Source of the DNA: Methylobacterium sp. AMS5
Lineage (GTDB): Bacteria; Pseudomonadota; Alphaproteobacteria; Rhizobiales; Beijerinckiaceae
Length of the DNA: 64,000 nt
Assembly: GCF_001542815.1 (NCBI RefSeq)
Contig: NZ_CP006992.1
Location: 592,501 to 656,500, forward strand
Direction: 5' to 3'
Position numbers and translations under genes: made by a program
Shown: positions 14,794 to 24,064 of the stretch, in pieces
Position numbering within the stretch: the first letter of the stretch is position 1
Layout of the letters: each line of letters begins with the position of its first letter
The notes under the pieces: model-generated
What the model was told of the DNA's origin: nothing
The model's database searches: none
What the model saw: only the letters and a program-made list of their open reading frames with translations

Positions 14794-17105
14794 AGAGCGT
14801 GAACCTGCTGATCGCCGAGGAACTCGGTGCCCGCGAGGCGCAGGTGGCCGCGGCCGTGGATCTGCTCGACGGCGGCTACACGGTTCCGTTCATCGCCCGC
14901 TACCGCAAGGAGGCGACCGACTCGCTGGACGACGCGCAGCTCCGCACCCTCGAGGAGCGGCTGGGCTATCTGCGCGAGCTGCGCGACCGGCGTGCCAGCG
15001 TCACCGAGAGCATCCGCGCCCAGGGCAAGCTGACGCCGGAACTCGCCGCCGCCATCGCTGCCGCCGACACCAAGGCGCGGCTGGAAGACATCTACCTGCC
15101 GTTCCGGCCCAAACGCCGCAGCAAGGCGCAGACCGCCCGCGAGGCCGGGCTCGCGCCGCTGGCCGAGACCCTGCTCACGCGCCCCGAGACGGTGCCGGAG
15201 CGGGCGGCGCAGGGCTTCGTGGACGCCGCCAAGGGCATCGAAACCGCCGAGGCGGCCCTGGAGGGCGCCCGGGCGATCCTGATCGAGCGCTTCGCCGAGG
15301 ATGCCGACCTGATCGGCCGCCTGCGCGAGGATTTTTGGCGCGGGGGCGAGGCCGTGGCGAAGGTCCGCAAGGGCAAGGAGACGACGGGCCAGAAGTTCTC
15401 CGACTATTTCGATTGGCGCGAGCGCCTGGAGCGGATGCCCTCGCACCGGGTGCTGGCGGTGTTCCGCGGCGAGAAGGAGGAGGTGCTCGACCTCGCCTTC
15501 GCGGCCGAAGGCGAGGATTCGGCGGCGGGCGTGCCGGGGCTGTTCGAACTCGCCGTCTGCCGCCGGTTCGGCGTGTCCGCGCGCGGCCGTCCGGCGGATG
15601 CGTGGCTGCTCGACACCGTTCGCATCGCCTGGCGCACCAAGATCCGCCCCGGCATCAAGGCCGATTTGCGGGCACGCCTGTTCGAGCGGGCGGAGGAGGC
15701 GGCGGTGAAGGTGTTCGCCGGCAACCTCAAGGATCTTCTGCTCGCCGCCCCGGCGGGCGGGCGGGCGACGCTCGGGCTCGATCCCGGCTACCGCAACGGC
15801 GTGAAGGCGGCGGTGGTCGACCGCACCGGCAAGGTCGTGGCGGTCGAGACCACCTATCCGCACGAGCCGCAGCGGCGCTGGAAGGAGGCGGTGGCCTCGC
15901 TCTCCCGTCTCTGCCGCCAGCACGGCGTCGAGTTGATCGCCATCGGCAACGGCACCGCCTCGCGGGAGACCGACCGGCTCGCCACCGAGATCCTGGCCGC
16001 CAACCCCGATCTCAAGATGGCCAAGGTCACGGTGTCGGAGGCCGGCGCCTCCGTCTACTCGGCCTCGGCCATCGCCACCCGTGAGTTGCCCGATCTCGAC
16101 GTGTCGCATCGCGGCGCCGTCTCCATCGCCCGGCGCCTGCAGGACCCGCTGGCGGAACTGGTGAAGATCGACCCGAAATCCATCGGCGTCGGCCAATACC
16201 AGCACGACGTCACCGAGCAGAAGCTTTCGCGCTCGCTTCAAGCGGTGGTCGAGGACGCGGTGAACGCGGTCGGTGTCGATGTGAACACCGCCTCCGGCCC
16301 GCTCCTGGCCCAGGTCTCGGGCCTCGGCGCGTCGGTGGCGGACAAGATCGTCACCCACCGCGACGCCAACGGCCCGTTCCGGACCCGTGCCGGGCTGAAG
16401 AAGGTGCCGGGCCTCGGCGCCAAGACTTTTGAACTCGCGGCGGGCTTCCTGCGCATCCCCGATGGCGAGGACCCGCTCGACCGCTCCGGCGTCCACCCGG
16501 AGGCCTATCCGGTGGTGCGACGCATTCTCGAGGCGACGAAGAGCGACATCCGCGTGCTGATCGGCAATGCCGCGGTTCTACGCCCGCTCTCGCCCGCCGC
16601 CTTCGCCGACGAACGCTTCGGCGTGCCGACCGTGCGCGACATCATCGCCGAGCTGGAAAAGCCCGGCCGCGACCCGCGCCCGGCCTTCAAGACGGCGAGC
16701 TTCCAGGAAGGCGTCGAGACGATCGGCGACCTCAAGCCCGGGATGCAGTTGGAGGGCGTTGTCACCAACGTCGCGGCCTTCGGCGCCTTCGTCGATATCG
16801 GCGTGCATCAGGACGGGCTCGTCCACATCTCGGCGATGGCCCGCAAGCGGATCGCCTCGCCCTCCGAGGTTGTGAAGACCGGCGACGTGGTGCGCGTGCT
16901 GGTGCTGTCGGTCGATGTACCGCGCAAGCGGATCGCACTGTCGATGCGGCTCGACGACCCCCTCGAGGGCGCGACGCCGCCGCGTGGAAACGCCCCCCGC
17001 CCCGATGCGCAGCCCCGGCGCCCGGCGCCCACAGCCCCGCCGCAGGACGGGGCGCTGGCCGAAGCGCTCCGGCGCGCCGGCGTCTCGTCGCCTAAGCGTT
17101 CCTGA
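14790..17105 (+). CDS. tex: Tex, RNA-binding transcription accessory protein
   Basis: A 771-residue protein of full Tex length. It starts with the Tex N-terminal helical region (ARYRKEATDSLDDAQLRTLEERL). A YqgF/RNase H-like domain begins near 325 (ATLGLDPGYRNGVKAAVVD), helix-hairpin-helix segments follow at about 500-560 (LLAQVSGLGASVADKIV, KKVPGLGAKTFELAAGF), and an S1 RNA-binding domain is at 646-720 (GMQLEGVVTNVAAFGAFVDIGVHQDGL split by its loop). The tail is Pro-rich. Family knowledge: Tex binds nucleic acid and modulates transcription; in several bacteria it affects toxin expression and stress fitness. GTG 14790 is fixed by the overlap with the preceding small frame. Confidence 0.95.
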   Translation: MKSVNLLIAEELGAREAQVAAAVDLLDGGYTVPFIARYRKEATDSLDDAQLRTLEERLGYLRELRDRRASVTESIRAQGKLTPELAAAIAAADTKARLEDIYLPFRPKRRSKAQTAREAGLAPLAETLLTRPETVPERAAQGFVDAAKGIETAEAALEGARAILIERFAEDADLIGRLREDFWRGGEAVAKVRKGKETTGQKFSDYFDWRERLERMPSHRVLAVFRGEKEEVLDLAFAAEGEDSAAGVPGLFELAVCRRFGVSARGRPADAWLLDTVRIAWRTKIRPGIKADLRARLFERAEEAAVKVFAGNLKDLLLAAPAGGRATLGLDPGYRNGVKAAVVDRTGKVVAVETTYPHEPQRRWKEAVASLSRLCRQHGVELIAIGNGTASRETDRLATEILAANPDLKMAKVTVSEAGASVYSASAIATRELPDLDVSHRGAVSIARRLQDPLAELVKIDPKSIGVGQYQHDVTEQKLSRSLQAVVEDAVNAVGVDVNTASGPLLAQVSGLGASVADKIVTHRDANGPFRTRAGLKKVPGLGAKTFELAAGFLRIPDGEDPLDRSGVHPEAYPVVRRILEATKSDIRVLIGNAAVLRPLSPAAFADERFGVPTVRDIIAELEKPGRDPRPAFKTASFQEGVETIGDLKPGMQLEGVVTNVAAFGAFVDIGVHQDGLVHISAMARKRIASPSEVVKTGDVVRVLVLSVDVPRKRIALSMRLDDPLEGATPPRGNAPRPDAQPRRPAPTAPPQDGALAEALRRAGVSSPKRS

Positions 17106-17412
17106 GCGAAAAGCGTACGATCTGCCCGCGGGCGGGGACCGGCTTCTCGCGGCGGGAGACCTCCGGGACCGTCGCCGACCGGTGAGCCGGCCACCCCAGC
17201 ACGTCGCCCGCCTCACGGTGGGAATGCGCGTTCCGACAGAGTGGTAGCCCGGCCTGCTTCGTCAGCGCGACGGCGGGCGTATGCCCGGCCGAATTCCAGC
17301 TCTTGAACCGGCACAGCACGAGGTAGTCCTGGATCGTGATCAGGTCTGCGTCCACGAGTGCCAGAGCCTCTTCGCGAGTCTCGATGAGATCGGGATTCAA
17401 GACCAGCTCCAT
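17092..17412 (-). CDS. Hypothetical protein convergent with tex
   Basis: A 106-residue protein on the minus strand whose end overlaps the 3' end of tex by 14 bases. The N-terminal half reads like a folded helical domain (MELVLNPDLIETREEALALVDADLITIQDYL cut at its turns, then VLCRFKSWNSAGHTP); the C-terminal half is more basic. ATG 17412 is chosen over an upstream TTG. No family is recognised; the lower G+C of its 5' part differs from its neighbours. Confidence 0.5.
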   Translation of the reverse strand: MELVLNPDLIETREEALALVDADLITIQDYLVLCRFKSWNSAGHTPAVALTKQAGLPLCRNAHSHREAGDVLGWPAHRSATVPEVSRREKPVPARGQIVRFSLRNA

Positions 17413-17424
17413 TGCCAAAAACAA

Positions 17425-18075
17425 AACCTAGAAGAAATTATTTCACGCAAAATATCAACCCAAGGTAGGAGCCGGGGATCAAACCGGACAGTTTCAGGCA
17501 CGCGAAAGGCTGCTCATGAGCGAGCTGTCGCCCCGACGGTCCATCGCCGATACAGTCGAGAGCAGTCTCGCCGACTTAACATCGTCTCCTCAAATATTCC
17601 TTGAGCAAAAGCAATTCGTCCAGGCAATCAATTGCACGCGCCTCGGCATTTATGCCGCTTGACCCAACATTCTATAGCCTCGTTCGCCCGAACATCATTT
17701 GGCATCTGTTGATCGCACTCAGCGTATCCGGCGGCGATGGCATCTCATGACGTGAAACATCGACAAAGATCGGGATGGCCGACGCCGTGCTCATCGCCGA
17801 GAGAGGACACTCGGACGCGGTGCAGCCGAGCGGGCAGATCCCCTTGTGCACGCCGCCCCGGAGACCCTCGCGTTCGAGATGGCGTCGCGCGGGTTCGCAT
17901 CGCCTTGCCGTCCCCAGATTCGCCGTTTTTTTCGGTTTCCTACGCGGCACAAGGTGCGGGCTTGAACCGCCCGATATGCCTCGCCGACTTTCGCTGGCGA
18001 CGCGGCGGTCGTACGGCGGGCGCATCCGTTGCGTCGGTCCGGCCCGCAACGTTCACCGGTGGAGCCTACCGAACC
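17425..18075. other. Relatively AT-rich 650-base gap with no convincing large gene
   Basis: The stretch between the minus-strand hypothetical gene and the KpsT-like gene has A+T-rich patches at about 17425-17470 and 17580-17720, and frames here show no strong codon bias. It probably holds promoters for the minus-strand gene and the polysaccharide export genes, plus the two short frames noted at 17516-17750. No RNA gene or repeat was recognised. Confidence 0.5.
17516..17662 (+). CDS. Possible 48-residue small protein in an AT-rich gap
   Basis: A frame of 48 codons with an aaagg six bases before ATG 17516. The product has a plausible helical middle (TVESSLADLTSS, IFLEQKQFVQAINC) but no recognised family. 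A second short frame (17652-17750, 32 codons, with a hydrophobic IIWHLLIALSVS segment) overlaps its end by 11 bases. Both lie in DNA clearly richer in A+T than the window. They could be real small genes, remnants of a decayed gene, or chance. Confidence 0.25.
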   Translation: MSELSPRRSIADTVESSLADLTSSPQIFLEQKQFVQAINCTRLGIYAA

Positions 18076-18729
18076 GTGATCCGCTTCGAGAACGTCACCA
18101 AGGTCTATTCCACCTATGGTCGGCGGCGCACCATCCTGGACCGGGTGAACTTCACCCTGAAGCCCGGCATCAGCTACGGCATCATGGGGATCAACGGTGC
18201 CGGCAAATCGACCACCATGAAGCTTATCGCCGGCGTCGAGGAGCCGACCCGGGGCCGCATCGTCCGGGGTCTTCGCGTCTCCTGGCCGCTGGGCTTCGCA
18301 GGCGGCTTCAACGCCAAGATGACGGGCCGGGACAACGTCATCTTCGTTTCCCGGATCTACGGGGAGGATCCGCGGCGCGTGCTCGAATTCGTCGAGGATT
18401 TCTCCGAACTCGGCAGCTACCTGAACATGCCGGTCAACACCTACTCCTCCGGCATGGGCTCGCGGCTCGCCTTCGGGATGAGCATGGCGATTCCCTTCGA
18501 CACCTACCTCATCGACGAAACGCTCTCGGTGGGCGACGCGCGCTTCCAGAAGCGGTGCGCCGAGGTGTTCAACAAGCGGCGCGAAACCGCGGACGTGATC
18601 CTGATTTCCCACAGCATGGAACAGATCCGCGAATATTGCAGTCAGGCGCTGATCCTGATCAACGGGCAGGCGGTGGTCTACGACGATGTCGATGAGGCGA
18701 TCACCGCCTACCGGCGCCTGAATAGCTGA
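18076..18729 (+). CDS. KpsT-like ATP-binding protein of a capsule/polysaccharide ABC exporter
   Basis: A 217-residue ATPase of the usual KpsT length. Walker A GINGAGKST is at 38-46, the signature YSSGMGSRLAF near 131-141, Walker B YLIDETLSVGD near 149-159 and the H-loop in ISHSMEQI near 185. The sequence style (FENVTKVYSTYGRRRTILDRVNF) is that of group 2 capsule exporters. GTG 18076 is used, with ggtggag 11 bases upstream; the frame is open further upstream without a better start. It precedes the KpsE-like gene by 150 bases. No KpsM permease or KpsD secretin is present in the window, so the exporter must be completed from elsewhere. Confidence 0.88.
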   Translation: MIRFENVTKVYSTYGRRRTILDRVNFTLKPGISYGIMGINGAGKSTTMKLIAGVEEPTRGRIVRGLRVSWPLGFAGGFNAKMTGRDNVIFVSRIYGEDPRRVLEFVEDFSELGSYLNMPVNTYSSGMGSRLAFGMSMAIPFDTYLIDETLSVGDARFQKRCAEVFNKRRETADVILISHSMEQIREYCSQALILINGQAVVYDDVDEAITAYRRLNS

Positions 18730-18879
18730 CGGGTCGCCGGGCCGCGGGACGGCATCGGCCACCCATCAAGGTTCGGACACGCTTTCGCCGCGAGGGCGGG
18801 CCAGAGACGCTGGCGTGCGATCCGTCGCCGCCCCTGACGCGGCGCGGCTGACCGCGCGAGGCGTGCGAGCACCGAGACC

Positions 18880-20124
18880 ATGAGCACCGAGATCAGCAGT
18901 CCGAACAGCGCAGCGGTGACCACCGCCGACCGCTCGACCGCGGTCACGGAATCGCTCAAGCGGTTTGCCCGCATCGCGCGCCAGTCCGACCACAAGAAGG
19001 GCATTCGCGCCTATCAGACGCATATCCGGCGCGATCCCTGGATCCCCGCCTTCTTCGTGCTTCTGTTCCTGCTGCCGACGATGGTCACCGCCGGCTATTT
19101 CTACCTCGTCGCCTCCGACCGCTACATCACCGAGGCACGCTTCGCCCTGCGCCCGGCGCTCGGCAACGTCGACAAGGTGCAGAGCGAAGAAACGGGCAAC
19201 AACAGCTCCCTGTCCAAGCAGATGATCGCCCAGGACACGCTGATCACGACGAGCTACATCGCCAGCCGGCAGATGATCGAGACCATGGAGCGGCAGATGC
19301 CGCTTCGCGAGATGTTCTCGCGGGACGGCATCGACTTCTTCTCGCGCTTCGACGCCAGCGAGCCGATCGAGCGGTTCATGCTCTACTGGCACAAGCGCGT
19401 GACGACCTCGGTCGATTCCAATGGCGGTATCATCAGCCTGAAGGTCGCCGCCTTCGATCCGCAGGAATCCTACACGCTGACTCGCGCGCTTCTGGACGAG
19501 AGCGAGCGCATGGTGAACGAACTCAGCCTCAAGGCGCGCAACGCCGCGCTGGCTGAGAGCACCCGCGAACTCAAGAACGCCGAAGAGCGCCTGCTCACCG
19601 TCCAGCGTGCCATGCGCGACCTGCGCAACCGCGCCGGCATTCTCGATGCGCAATCGGCCAACAAGAACAACCTCACGGTCATCGCGGAGCTGCGCAAGAA
19701 GCGCATCGACCTCTCGGTGCAGCTCAACCAGAGCCTGCGCGACCTCGCGCCGGAGCGGCGTCCGATCCAGGATTTGAAGGCGCAGATCCAAGATCTCGAT
19801 GACAACATCGAGAAGATCGAGCGGCAGATGACCAGCACCGATCCGGATCAACGACGCCTGCTGTCGGAGGCGATGACGGAATTCGAAGGGCTGGAGAACG
19901 AGCGCAAGAACGCGCTGCTCTATCACAACAAGGTGTTGGCCGCGAGCGAGCAGGCCCGCATCGTCGCCAACCGGCAGATCGAGTTCTTCACGCCCGTGGT
20001 CAACCCGGTCGTGCCCACATCGGCGATCGAGCCGCGCAAGCACCTGATCACGAGCATCGTCGCGCTGGTGGCCATGGCGGTGTTCGGCTTCAGCGTCCTG
20101 ATCCGCAAGTATCTCTATAGCTGA
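18880..20124 (+). CDS. KpsE-like polysaccharide co-polymerase/export protein
   Basis: A 414-residue inner-membrane protein with the Wzz/KpsE layout: a cytoplasmic N-terminal tail of about 55 residues, a first transmembrane helix at about 57-77 (AFFVLLFLLPTMVTAGYFYLV), a long periplasmic coiled-coil region (about 180-360, for example ELKNAEERLLTVQRAMRDLRNRAG cut at its heptads), and a second transmembrane helix near 388-408. Family knowledge: such proteins bridge the inner-membrane ABC exporter to the outer-membrane channel. Its start follows the KpsT-like gene in the same orientation. It converges with the next gene, leaving 8 bases between stops. Confidence 0.87.
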   Translation: MSTEISSPNSAAVTTADRSTAVTESLKRFARIARQSDHKKGIRAYQTHIRRDPWIPAFFVLLFLLPTMVTAGYFYLVASDRYITEARFALRPALGNVDKVQSEETGNNSSLSKQMIAQDTLITTSYIASRQMIETMERQMPLREMFSRDGIDFFSRFDASEPIERFMLYWHKRVTTSVDSNGGIISLKVAAFDPQESYTLTRALLDESERMVNELSLKARNAALAESTRELKNAEERLLTVQRAMRDLRNRAGILDAQSANKNNLTVIAELRKKRIDLSVQLNQSLRDLAPERRPIQDLKAQIQDLDDNIEKIERQMTSTDPDQRRLLSEAMTEFEGLENERKNALLYHNKVLAASEQARIVANRQIEFFTPVVNPVVPTSAIEPRKHLITSIVALVAMAVFGFSVLIRKYLYS

Positions 20125-20132
20125 CGCACCGG

Positions 20133-20849
20133 TCAGGCGATCTCGCCGGGCGGACGGCGGGTCGGCGGCGAGGCGGTGGGATCGGCTGGCGTACCCGGCT
20201 CGGGCGCTAGGGCCGGGTCGGGCACCGGCGAGGGCGTTCCGGTCGCGCGCGGCTCACCCGTGGTTCCGCCGGTCCAGCCCTGCGCCCGCCAGCCCTCGGC
20301 GCGCTCGTCGAGATCGACCGCCCCGGCGCGCTGCATCAGGGCGATGACGCGGTCGGCGACCTCCCCGTCCGCCCGCACGGTGACCAGGGTGCCACCGCGC
20401 CGGATCCCCTCGGCATAGGTCTCGGCATCGGCGCCGCTCAGCCCCGCGCCGGTCAAGGCGCCGATCAGGCCGCCCGCGGCCGCCCCCACCCCTGCCCCCG
20501 ACAGGGCGGCGACGAGCCAGCCCGCCGCGATCACCGGACCGGCGCCGGGAATCGCGAGCAGCCCCAGGCTCGCGAGCAGGCCGGCGCCGCCGCCGAGGAC
20601 GGTGCCGACCGTCGCCCCCGCACCCGCCCCTTCGGCCGCCGAACCCTCGTGCTCGCTTGCCGAGGCATGGCCCGGCGCCGCGGACTCACCCGTGGCGCCA
20701 CCGGCCAAGGCGCCGGCCGGCCGATCCGCGCCGTTCAGCGAAACGATGCCGATATCCGAGTGCGGCACCCCCTCCGCCTCGATGCGATCGATGACGCGGG
20801 CGGCGGCGTCCTGATTGTCGAACAGGGCGGTGACGGCGCGTGTTGCCAT
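20133..20849 (-). CDS. General-stress-type protein with glycine-zipper region (YflT/DUF1269-like)
   Basis: A 238-residue protein. Residues 1-40 (TRAVTALFDNQDAAARVIDRIEAEGVP) match the YflT/general stress protein 17M type of N-terminal alpha/beta unit. A Gly/Ala-rich segment follows at about 78-145 (GAGATVGTVLGGGAGLLASLGLLAIPGAGP and GAGVGAAAGGLIGAL parts), typical of glycine zippers and probably membrane-associated. A second alpha/beta unit at about 150-185 (GGTLVTVRADGEVADRVIALM) repeats the first in style. The tail is Pro/Thr-rich and disordered. Its role in stress protection is family inference. Confidence 0.75.
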   Translation of the reverse strand: MATRAVTALFDNQDAAARVIDRIEAEGVPHSDIGIVSLNGADRPAGALAGGATGESAAPGHASASEHEGSAAEGAGAGATVGTVLGGGAGLLASLGLLAIPGAGPVIAAGWLVAALSGAGVGAAAGGLIGALTGAGLSGADAETYAEGIRRGGTLVTVRADGEVADRVIALMQRAGAVDLDERAEGWRAQGWTGGTTGEPRATGTPSPVPDPALAPEPGTPADPTASPPTRRPPGEIA

Positions 20850-20885
20850 GGTCGTTCCTCTCGTCTGATTTGGGGTGGCCAGCCG

Positions 20886-21191
20886 CTACTCGGCGGCGAC
20901 GTTGCCCCGGAAATCCATGCCGACGCTCAGCGTGCGGCCCGCATGCTCGGCACGCCCGCGCCAGATGCCCTGCCCGTCGAGTTGCAGATCGGCAACGTCT
21001 GCAAAGCCCATCTCGGCGAACCGCGCGCGCACCTGAGCCGCGGTGAAGCTGTTGGCGCCCGGTTCGAGCCGCCCGGCCACCGCCCCGTGCGCCTTCTCCG
21101 CAGGTGTCGCGGTGGGTGCCTCCGGCTCCGGCGCGGCACGGACCGCCGTCGATGCCAGCACGGCGAGGAGGAGAAGGAGAGGGGTGCGCAT
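20886..21191 (-). CDS. Small exported PepSY-like protein
   Basis: A 101-residue protein with a signal peptide (MRTPLLLLLAVLASTAVRA, cleaved near 19). The mature part (NSFTAAQVRARFAEMGFADVADLQLDGQGIW... and RTLSVGMDFRGNV in order) follows the PepSY pattern of a helix that reads a short motif, then two strands. It is probably periplasmic. ATG 21191 is fixed by the signal peptide; the open frame upstream is not coding-like. Its stop is 36 bases downstream of the stress-protein start, so the two may not share a transcript. Confidence 0.65.
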   Translation of the reverse strand: MRTPLLLLLAVLASTAVRAAPEPEAPTATPAEKAHGAVAGRLEPGANSFTAAQVRARFAEMGFADVADLQLDGQGIWRGRAEHAGRTLSVGMDFRGNVAAE

Positions 21192-21392
21192 GACTCGAGG
21201 CTCGTCCGCAGGAATCCGGCCGTTCGCCGAGCCGGTTGCCTGACCAAGCTCCGGTCCCCGGCCGAGGTTCCGTATCGGGGCGGGCGTTGTCGGGGCCGGC
21301 GTTAACGCATCGCTAACCCTGCACCCGGCAAATCCTGCCGGGTGCGGTCCTGCGGGTGGGCCCGCGCGATTCGTCTTCGGGGATTCGGCGCG

Positions 21393-23534
21393 ATGAGCGA
21401 GACGGCCAGGGCCGTTCCAGCGGGAACAGGCGGGCTCGGCGGCCTGTCGTCCCTGCGTATGCCGAGCCGGGCGAACTTCCAGGCGCTCTCGAAGCGCTCG
21501 GACCTGTTCTTCGCCACGGCGGTGATGGGCATCCTCACGGTGCTGATCTTCCCGCTGCCGGCCTTCCTGCTCGACCTCTTGCTCGCGGTCTCGATCATCC
21601 TCTCTGTGCTGATCATGATGACCGGGCTGTTCATCGACAACCCGCTCGAGTTCACGGTCTTCCCGACGCTGCTGCTGGTCGCGACCTTGCTGCGGCTCGC
21701 GCTCAACCTCGCCTCGACCCGGCTGATCCTCGGCCACGGCCACGAGGGCACGGCGGCGGCGGGTCACGTCATCGAAGCCTTCGGGCACTTCGTGATGGGC
21801 GGCAACTTCGTGATCGGGATCATCGTCTTCGCGATCCTGATCATCGTGAACTTCGTCGTCATCACCAAGGGCTCGGGCCGCATCGCCGAGGTGGCGGCGC
21901 GCTTCACCCTCGACGCCATGCCCGGCAAGCAGATGGCCATCGACGCCGACCTCTCGGCCGGGCTGATCGACGAGAAGGTGGCCAAAGCCCGCCGCTCGGC
22001 TCTGGAGGAGGAATCCTCGTTCTTCGGCGCCATGGACGGTGCCTCGAAGTTCGTGCGCGGCGACGCGGTGGCCGCACTCCTCATCACCGGCATCAACGTG
22101 GTCGGCGGCATCATCATCGGCGTCGCCCAGAACGGACTCGGCTTCGCCGAGGCGGCCAAGACCTACACGCTGCTCACCATCGGCGACGGGCTGGCCTCCC
22201 AGGTGCCGGCGCTGATCGTCTCGACCGCGGCCGGCATCCTCGTCTCGAAGGCCGGCGTGAAAGGCTCGGCCGACAAGGCGCTCGGCAAGCAGATGGCGAA
22301 CTATCCGAAAGCCCTCGGCATGTCGGCGGGCGTCATGATCCTGATCGCGCTCCTGCCCGGCATGCCGATGCTGCCCTTCCTCGCGCTCGGCGGCGCCTCC
22401 GGCTACGCGGCGTGGCGCATCGCCAAGACGCAGCGCGAGACCCCGCCCGCGGCGGCGGAGGGCACGCCCGGCGCCGCAGCCCCCGGCGGGGCGCCGGCCG
22501 AGGAGACCGTCACCGACCTGCTGAAGCTCGACGACCTAAAACTAGAGATGGGCTACGCGCTCCTCGCCCTCGTCAACGGCGAGGGCCAGGATCGGCTCAC
22601 CGACCAGATCAAGGCCCTGCGCCGCCAACTCGCGGCGGAGCTCGGAATCGTCATGCCCTCGGTGCGCATCCTCGACAACGTGAGCCTGGAGGCCAACACC
22701 TACGTGGTGCGGGTGAAGGAAATCGAGGCCGGCACGGGACAGGTCTTCCCCGGACAGTTCATGGCGATGGACCCGATGGGCGGTCAGGTGCAGCTGCCCG
22801 GCCAACACCTGCTGGAGCCGACCTTCGGCCTGCCCGCAACCTGGGTCGATGCCGGCTTACGCGATCAGGCCCAGCTCAAGGGCTACACCGTGGTCGATGC
22901 GGCCACCGTGATCTCGACGCACCTGACCGAACTGATCAAGGCCCACGTCTCGGAACTCCTGAACCACGTCGAGGTGCAGAAGCTGCTGCGCGAATTGCCC
23001 AAGGAGCACACGGAACTGCTCAAGGAGGTGGTGCCCTCGCAGATCGCCACCACCGGCATCCAGCGCGTGCTGCAGCTGCTGCTGACCGAGCGGGTCTCGG
23101 TGCGCGACCTCGGCTCCATCGTCGAGGGCATCGCCGAGGTCGCCGGCCACGTGAAGAACCCGCGCGACATCGTCGAGCATGTCCGCGCCCGCCTCGGCCG
23201 CCAGATCTGCGCGCAGTATCAGGGCCCGGACGGGACGCTGCCGATCATCACCCTGTCGCCCGCCTGGGAGCAGGCCTTCCTCGAATCGATCGTCGGCGAG
23301 CGCGAGGAGCGCTACCTCGCGATGCAGCCCTCCCGGCTGACGGAGTTCGTCAACACGGTGCGCGACCGCTTCGAGCAGGCGGCGCGCATGGGCGAGATGC
23401 CGGTGCTGGTCACCTCGGTCCAGGCCCGGCCGTTCGTCCGCTCGATCATCGAGCGCTTCCGCCGCGAAACCCCGGTGATGAGCCAGGCGGAGATCCATTC
23501 CCGCGCGCGGCTACGGACGGTCGGATCGGTGTGA
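21393..23534 (+). CDS. flhA: FlhA, export-gate protein of the flagellar type III secretion system
   Basis: A 713-residue protein of full FlhA length. The N-terminal half has about eight transmembrane helices, with the FHIPEP signature RLALNLASTRLIL near residues 100-112 and the cytoplasmic FHIPEP loop around 150-200 (GRIAEVAARFTLDAMPGKQMAIDADL in parts). The C-terminal half (from about 370) is the cytosolic docking platform for export chaperones. ATG 21393 is chosen to begin the cytoplasmic N-tail MSETARAV; the frame is open upstream. It stands apart from other flagellar genes here (fliJ and fliI are 5 kb away on the opposite strand). Confidence 0.97.
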   Translation: MSETARAVPAGTGGLGGLSSLRMPSRANFQALSKRSDLFFATAVMGILTVLIFPLPAFLLDLLLAVSIILSVLIMMTGLFIDNPLEFTVFPTLLLVATLLRLALNLASTRLILGHGHEGTAAAGHVIEAFGHFVMGGNFVIGIIVFAILIIVNFVVITKGSGRIAEVAARFTLDAMPGKQMAIDADLSAGLIDEKVAKARRSALEEESSFFGAMDGASKFVRGDAVAALLITGINVVGGIIIGVAQNGLGFAEAAKTYTLLTIGDGLASQVPALIVSTAAGILVSKAGVKGSADKALGKQMANYPKALGMSAGVMILIALLPGMPMLPFLALGGASGYAAWRIAKTQRETPPAAAEGTPGAAAPGGAPAEETVTDLLKLDDLKLEMGYALLALVNGEGQDRLTDQIKALRRQLAAELGIVMPSVRILDNVSLEANTYVVRVKEIEAGTGQVFPGQFMAMDPMGGQVQLPGQHLLEPTFGLPATWVDAGLRDQAQLKGYTVVDAATVISTHLTELIKAHVSELLNHVEVQKLLRELPKEHTELLKEVVPSQIATTGIQRVLQLLLTERVSVRDLGSIVEGIAEVAGHVKNPRDIVEHVRARLGRQICAQYQGPDGTLPIITLSPAWEQAFLESIVGEREERYLAMQPSRLTEFVNTVRDRFEQAARMGEMPVLVTSVQARPFVRSIIERFRRETPVMSQAEIHSRARLRTVGSV

Positions 23535-24064
23535 TGCGGTTCGATCCGTTCGGATCGAGCCGGAGGCCGTCGTCATCGCCAGAAGGCGACCGGATCACGG
23601 CCCTGTCCGGAGAGGTTGCGCGGGAGATCGCTTTTGCCTCGGCTAGCGATGAGGGACCGGGACGAGGAGCGAAACCGTCGACCAGATGTGTGTGCGGCGG
23701 CTTCCGCCCGAGACCTTGCGGCTTCACCCCGTCGTCGTGAGGGAAAGCGAAACGATCCGAAGTGAAGCCCTTCCGGTCAGATCTCCCATGGGACGCCCCG
23801 GCTCGCCCTGCGGTGACGGCCAGCCGATAACGGTGGTGATGCCGGGGAAGACGCGCCGGATCGTGCGTCGATCCGCAAGACGACGTTGTCCTCCCCTGGG
23901 GGGTAAAGCCGGATACTGATCGATGGCCTGCCCAGGTCGAAGGCGGCCGCGAGAACGCAATCCGGCTGGCGCGGACTTTGAGGATCATTAACGATGGACA
24001 TTTATCAACGCAACGTTGCCCCACGATAAGATTGTTGAACCTGGGGGCGTTCGGGGGTTTGCTG
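23535..24064. other. 530-base gap between flhA and the chemoreceptor gene
   Basis: No well supported gene is seen. A minus-strand frame at 23777-24001 begins well (74 codons; [20 protein letters not shown], then [12 protein letters not shown]) but turns Ser/Pro/Arg-rich halfway, while a neighbouring frame carries on with [17 protein letters not shown]. This could be a small gene broken by a frameshift, or chance. The right end, about 23985-24060, is locally A+T-rich and probably holds the chemoreceptor promoter. Confidence 0.4.

Noticed and set aside
23534..23740. 68-codon frame overlapping the flhA stop (TGATG)
   Set aside because: The product is rich in Ser, Pro and Arg without any folded-looking segment, and the frame is a continuation of the flhA shadow frame.
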